Source: Sindora glabra
Lineage: Eukaryota > Streptophyta > Magnoliopsida > Fabales > Fabaceae
Direction: 5' to 3'
DNA length: 64,000 nt
Assembly (NCBI GenBank): GCA_020226215.1
Contig: CM035227.1
Coordinates: 23,749,866 to 23,813,865, forward strand
Position 1 is the stretch's first letter. Each line of letters starts with the position of its first letter. Below are positions 58,507 to 64,000 of this stretch, one piece after another. The position numbers and the translations under genes are program-made. The notes beneath the pieces were generated by a model that worked only from the letters and a program-made list of their open reading frames with translations, ran no database searches and had not been told where the DNA came from.

Positions 58507-59865
58507 TCAACAATGTATAATTTGTAACCATGCATTGTATATCTCATTAGCAAGATCCTTTCTAAATGTACTCCATGCAGAGCTAGTTTTTATAATCCTA
58601 ATAATAAATTCACCAATTTCTTCTTCCTTACAATCCACAAGCAAGGGTTTCATAAGGCCCACACTTATGTATGTTTGAATGAAATTATGTATTAATGCAC
58701 ATGCCAAGATAATTCTACCCACAGTTTTCCTAAAGTACTAAGTAGTACATCTTAGAATACTCTATCTTATTTTTAATAATCCAAAATACCTCTCAATGAC
58801 ATTTCTTGCTTGAGAATACTTCATATTAAAATATTCTTTGATTGATATTGGTTGAGCACCACTCATCCACACATTTAAATGATATCTTTGGCCTCTAAAT
58901 AATGTTAAAAATCCTTCACAATTTATATATTCGGCATCACATAAATAGTAGCTTCTTAAAAGCACCCGAGTCAAGTTTTAATCAGTTTTATTTCAAATAA
59001 GATCTTTATTTTAAAATGAACAATATAAAGTCATTAATGTGATTACTTTGTGGAACTTTTAAAGTATTTTTTCTAGAAAGTTCATTTCAAAGTACTTTGT
59101 AGTCATGTGCGAAGCCTTCCTAACCTGGAAATATATAAATAAATTACAAATCCTACAAGCACATTACTGATATATTAGTAATAAGTTCTCATATTCTATT
59201 TCTGAACCTAGTTTTATCTTTATTCTTAACACAAACCTTACTATGTGTTCCATCCAAAACACTTAAATAATTTTACAATGTGTATATATATATCACTTGT
59301 TAATGTATTGTATAAATTTATAAACATTTATGAATTTATCTAATCATCCTAAAAATTCTAACTTATCTTAAGCCATTTCTATCTCTCATCTTAGCAATTT
59401 TTTGACATTGACTTAGGCTTATTTAGTAGGATATGATGGCATCTAAGGATAGCATGAAGAATTGGATTGAAGTACCTAGATATTGTCTCACCACTTCTTT
59501 TTAAATATAATTGAGTTCTTAAATTTTTTATGTCATGAAAAAGTATAAATAAAAATAAAGCCACCATTTCCTTTAAACTAGTATTCCTATTTACTAACAT
59601 CCCTAAGCATCTCACATAACTTATAAAAATAAGCTCTATTCATCCTAAGGTTATCTAAGCATGCTACATCACTCTCTTGAATCATTAGCCTAAGATTTAA
59701 AAGCTTAGCATAATATCTTTCTTCAGCATAACTATTAAATATATAAGATATAGGCTTGGGCAATCTAATATTTAACATGGAAAGAAGATGCATAAATTCG
59801 ATAATAGTCTCTAGAATTATGAACATCATTTGCATATATATCACAATATATGTAACAATCTTCAT
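58507..59865 (-). pseudogene. PIF/Harbinger nuclease (DDE_Tnp_4), decayed, catalytic triad retained
   Basis: From the N-terminus: ESDVACLDNLRMNRAYFYKL (helical DNA-binding region), a one-base frame change, NTSLKEMVALFLFILFHD and RRSGET-like KRSGETISRYF at 59615-59391. LSVLDGTHSKVCVKNKDKTR follows with first catalytic Asp codon 59252-59254. Then YYLCDAEYINCEGFLTLFRG (second Asp codon 58936-58938) and YSQARNVIERYFGLL (Glu codon 58792-58794) at 58974-58762, and the C-terminal IHNFIQTY...WSTFRKDLANEIYNAW at 58722-58507. All three acidic catalytic codons survive, but stops and frameshifts separate the parts, so it cannot make a full transposase. Confidence 0.88.
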
Positions 59866-62100
59866 TTTTTTTATCCAATGGTAAGCGTGCCATAAATTAT
59901 GACATATATTAATTACACATAAGAATATTATAAGCTAACTATGAATCAGTTATAATATGGTGGCAAAGTAAATAGAAAAATACCTATTGTACAACTATAA
60001 ATGTAATTGTAAACTAACTATGAATGCACCCTTAGCTAATTAAAAGTCATTTAAAGACAATTCATAAAGGAGTTAAAGGAGTATATCTAAGGTTTAGTGA
60101 TGGGTATTTAAGCAAGGTTACAGCAGCACATACTAAAGTAGATGAAAGCTGAAAGTAGATAAAAAGAGCCAACAAACCAAGTTGGATTTCAGCAATTTAA
60201 TAATACCATCAAATAAAGTGATAAATAATTAACACTAAATTATACTTTATAAGTTAACACCCAATGAAACAATGACACATTATTTTAAAATCATTTTTGC
60301 TAATCCAAAAACATTATAATTCTATAGATAAATTTTTTTTCTTAGTTTATCTCTTTGAAATGTTGCATTCTTATCATTTCCACCTAAATTTCTATATTAA
60401 TCTTTTTAGTTATTCAATGCTTGACAAAATTTTTTGATACCATGGAAAATAACAAAAAACATTCATTTTCAATTTTTGTTATGAATTATTGATATAAATT
60501 ACCATTTAGGCATATTTTCTCCTATTGCAAGAAGTGAAGGCTATATGCTTGAAAAGGCTAAATTCACTTCACTTGAAAAATGTATAAATGCACTAGCTAA
60601 AAAAAGCTTTTGTATTCTTACAATAGAGTCCAACCTAATAAGGCTTCTTGTGATTCATTTGGAGGTCATTTCATGACTTTGTTATTTGCTCATTTCATTA
60701 TAATAAAACATTTCATACTTTTATGAAATATTGGTGCATTTACTACCTGTAGTTGTCAACCCTTCATTATATGAACATGGCTTGCCTTTTAATAGTATCA
60801 GGCAAATAGAAAAAATGATCCATTGACTTATCATAGTTATATTGCATGAATAATTGATGAAATCAAATTGGATTTCATGTTAGGTGGACTAGGAAATTTT
60901 TTTAATAAAGTGAATAATTTTAGCTATTCTCACATATGCTTGTTAGAGAATGTGTGTGTATTTTTTAGTTATACTATGATGTTAGTTCACAACCATAACA
61001 TGGAGAGCCTTGTTTTGTTCACTAAAGTCAGTTCAAAATTATTTGACTTTTCCCATATCATCTTATTGTTCTTAATATTTCTCTTGTTGATAATTTTTAC
61101 TCTTGAAAACAAGGTCTGCAAGAACTTCTCTAATCCATCTGCAAGGTATCATTGAGATACTACTAACACAATAATGTTTGGACAATGGGTGAATTGGGAT
61201 AACAAATTCTATAGTTTCAATTGTCTTTGACTTACCATGCTTTTTTATTTTTTTAGAGAATTTGCCAAATTCTTCCACCCATACGAACCATAAGTAAACA
61301 TCTTAGTTTGATTTAAGGATAAATTCTACCATGCTTCTCTTTAACTTAATATGCATTTTGTATTTCAACACTACAATTCCTATTTTTTCAAAAAATAGGG
61401 AAGGTGAAATTTTCATCAATTTTAATTTGTCGAATAATAAGCAAACATCCTAATTTGCTAAATTCTACCATACTTTTCTTTGACTTAATATGCATTTTGT
61501 ATTTCAATGCTATAATTCCTATTTTTTCAGAAAATGAGGAAGGTGAAATTTTTTTTCAATAACAAAGCTATAATTTCTTTTTTTAATAAAAAATATAAAG
61601 CTATAATTCCATAATATGATGCTACACTCTAATTTTAATAATTTTTTTAATAAGAAAATCACATATGCCAACTTAATTTTTCATAGCTCGCATAATAAAA
61701 AAAGAGGAAAAAAATTTAGAAAAAATAAGAAAGGTGATCTTAGCTTACCAAAAAATCATTAGTATCATTGCTGAAAACTATTGTTAGGTTAAGAGGAGAT
61801 GAGAAATGCTCAAACAAGAAACAACGACATTAAGAAAAATATTATCAATGAAGTGAAATCTTGATGATCAATTAAAAAAGTAAAATTATTATGAATTATT
61901 TTTATTAAGAATATTTCAAAAAATAAAATTTATTTAGAAGAAAGTGAATAAGTGATTTCCTATATTTTATAAGAAATAAAACTTTTTGAGAAATCCTATC
62001 TCTTCCAATTTATTAGATAATAGGTAATCAAATAATTCAAGATTTTCTATTTCTTGGGAGATATTACTTCCCATGTTATTATTGCTAATTAAATGACATA
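59866..62100. other. 5' part of the PIF/Harbinger element and AT-rich DNA
   Basis: No further coding region is convincing. A tandem duplication with a period of about 139 bp lies at about 61324-61600 (ACTTAATATGCATTTTGTAT and AATTCCTATTTTTTC occur in both copies). Confidence 0.45.
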
Positions 62101-64000
62101 GGTCTTGTTTAGCAATTAGTTGATAACTTTAGCTATTAGCTGATTTGATCAGCTGATTGTATTAGTTGTTTGAATATGAGTGTTTAAAAAAATTAACTTT
62201 TTAAAATTAGCTGTTTGTGTGTAAAATGACATATAAGGGTATGAGTATATTTTATAAATTATTTGATTATTTTTTTATTTTAACATTTTAAATCTTATAT
62301 GTTATTTAGTATATTAAATTTTTTCATAAATAATATATCATTATAATTTATTATATAAAAATATTTCTTCAAAATTAAATTAATATAATATTTATAGTAA
62401 GTAAATTAACCATTAAAAATTGATAACTATAATTTTTTAATTTTTGTGTAAAAATAAATATTATAAATTTACGAATGTTAACAATGGAAGAAATGAAAAG
62501 ATTGATAAGTTAATATTTTTCATGAATTTAGTTACCTTGAAAAATAATTTATTAGTCATAAAGTATATTATAACATTAGAAAATATTAATTAAAATAAAT
62601 ATTCTCCATGAATATGCACTAATTAGAAAGTACTATTTGAAATAAACAATTAATATCTATAATTATTTAATTTTTGTATAAAAATAAATATTATAATTTT
62701 TTATACGTTGATGGTGAAAAAATGAAAAGATTGATAAATTAATATTTCTCATGAATATGAATCAAAAGAAAAATAATTTATTAATCATACAATATATTAC
62801 AAAATTAGAAAGTACTAATTAAAATAAAGTTTTAACAGTAAATCCAATCTAAATTAAAAGTTAATAATACTATGTAGTACAAATGTTTATAACACCCTAA
62901 AATTATTGTCTAGTTGGTCTATTTGCCATTAAACTAGAAGCTATTGTGTCTCGAATAGTTGTCATCTCTCCAGTTCTCATTTCTCCAACATTGTCTTGTG
63001 AAGAACTAGCCATATTATCTGGAAATATCTCAAGAGGTATAAAATCAGGATCTTAATCTATAATTCTGAAAGTTGGATCACCAAGTTTATTTCTTCTAAT
63101 ATAATTATGTAATGTAAAAGTTGCATAAATAATTTTATTTTAATCCATTATTGAATATTTTGGCGTTCTTTGTAATATCCTTCATCGAGTTTTGCAAACA
63201 CTAAAAGCTCTTTCAATATAACTTTTTAAGTATGAATGAGTTCGATTGAAAATCTCTGGAGATCCTTTTGGACTTGCACCATAAAACTCTAATTGATGAT
63301 ACCATGTCTTTGGGTACGGTGTCAAATATCCTTTTCTATCTAGATAGCCTTTGTCTACTAAGTAATATTTTCCTAAGTATGCATAAAGGCCATATAATAA
63401 AAAAGAAATGCTTCTTAAATCTGTAAGTCAAACAAGAATTAAATCATTAAAAACTTAAAAATTTACCTGATAGTTGTTTTGGAAAATATAAACTTGAATT
63501 ACTAATTGTATCAAGAAAAATACGTGCATCATGTGCTGATCCTTCCTATCCAGTTAAGATATAGGTGAATAGTAAATTAAAATCACATACTGCTAGTACA
63601 TTTATGGTCGTTATGCCTTTTCTTCCTTTATATCGTAGTTGATCCTTCTCCGGAACAATTACTGCTATGTGTGTTCCACCAATAGCCCCAATGCAATCCT
63701 GATATGAAATTATATCTATGAGATATCAAACATATATTCTTATGAAAAAGTATAGAAAAATAAAGGCATATCTGGTTACCTTGAAGTGTGGTGGCATGTA
63801 TCTAACATTATTGGCAATTTGTGGTTGAATTTCTGAGAATGTAGGATCTTTTGGCTTGATTATATCTCTTGAAAGGCCATCCATGGCATCCAAAACTTCT
63901 TTAAAAACTCTACTCACAATTTCACCAAAGTATTGAAATCGTTCCTATGCATCTCAGTTTGAGGCACCCTTACTGAGGATATATAAAAACAATCCCACTT
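62101..64000 (-). mobile_element. Second PIF/Harbinger-like element, runs off the window
   Basis: A sharp new end starts at 62101 with GGTCTTGTTTAGCAATTAG, a TIR style common in PIF/Harbinger elements, directly against the end of the previous one. It contains the transposase pseudogene at 62903 onward. The other end is outside the window. Confidence 0.5.
62903..64000 (-). pseudogene. HARBI1-like PIF/Harbinger nuclease, partial, inactive
   Basis: From the window edge: FLYILSKGASN, RFQYFGEIVSRVFKEVLDAM, DPTFSEIQPQIANNVRYMPP, an intron 63779-63699, then DCIGAIGGTHIAVIVPEKDQ, INVLAVCDFNLLFTYILTG-stop-EGSAHDARIFLD. A second intron follows, then YYLVDKGYLDRKGYLTPYP, SYIERAFSVCKTR and a C-terminal tail ending at the stop at 62903. 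The first catalytic Asp (GAIDGTH in the family) is Gly here (codon 63678-63680). A Trp-to-stop TAG follows, so the protein is dead. The second Asp and the Glu remain. The N-terminus lies outside the window. Confidence 0.88.

Larger units (their letters stand above)
53607..62100 (-). mobile_element. Probable PIF/Harbinger element, decayed
   Basis: The left end (GGAGTCATTTAGTTCATATA then GGAAATAGTTTCTCACAAGAA) and the reverse complement of 62042-62100 (TATGTCATTTAATTAGC...GGGAAGTAATATCTCCCAAGAA) are related in inverted order. They may be the outer repeats. Between them lie a Harbinger nuclease pseudogene (58507-59865) and a Myb/SANT-like pseudogene (56530-57420), the two proteins PIF/Harbinger elements need, both on the minus strand. 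A host kinase-PP2C fragment (54541-55105) also lies inside these limits. The outer boundaries are less certain than the genes: no 3-bp TSD could be fixed. Confidence 0.5.

Noticed and set aside
60868..61155. 95-codon plus-strand open frame
   Set aside because: It is AT-rich, hydrophobic low-complexity sequence inside the decayed Harbinger region, with no recognisable domain or upstream signals.

Overview
This is nuclear DNA of a flowering plant, most likely a eudicot. It is very AT-rich and dominated by transposable elements (TEs). The evidence is a spliced plant-type galactosyltransferase gene with short GT-AG introns, a eukaryotic tRNA-Ala gene, plant-specific TE families (Mutator-like elements with a plant mobile domain, PIF/Harbinger, LTR-type sequence), and a degenerate nuclear copy of chloroplast petA. 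The species cannot be named from the sequence.

Only three loci look intact: (1) a single-exon gene for an uncharacterized acidic plant protein (14300-14845, minus); (2) a seven-exon beta-1,3-galactosyltransferase of the B3GALT12/13/14 type, 360 residues, minus strand, ATG at 34964 and stop at 32813; (3) tRNA-Ala(UGC) (48546-48618, minus).

Layout. 1-14 kb: AT-rich DNA with a 195-bp tandem duplication, a solo-LTR-like sequence nested in an older terminal-inverted-repeat (TIR) element, microsatellites and two GC-richer islands of unknown origin. 14-16 kb: the acidic-protein gene with its promoter, then a foldback Mutator-type MITE with a 9-bp target-site duplication (TSD). 16.5-27 kb: LTR-like sequence, a short GC-rich gene fragment cut off by a MITE, and several kilobases of AT-rich diverged repeats. 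27-32.3 kb: a MITE, microsatellites, the petA copy and a 1.2-kb non-autonomous Mutator-like element with a perfect 9-bp TSD. 32.8-46.7 kb: the galactosyltransferase gene and, 23 bp upstream of its ATG, an 11.46-kb Mutator-like element (34988-46446, TSD GAGATCGGA on both sides). That element carries a decayed transposase, a decayed plant-mobile-domain gene and a smaller related element nested inside it. 46.7-53.6 kb: a three-unit tandem array next to the tRNA, a MITE and a minisatellite of about 16 units. 53.6-64 kb: a decayed PIF/Harbinger element (transposase plus Myb/SANT-like gene) whose outer repeats appear to enclose a fragment of a host kinase-PP2C gene, then a second decayed Harbinger transposase running off the window.

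The most interesting point is the large Mutator-like element between the galactosyltransferase gene and its original promoter/leader. The gene is intact, but its old upstream region now lies about 11.5 kb away, so its present expression should depend on sequence in the element's end.
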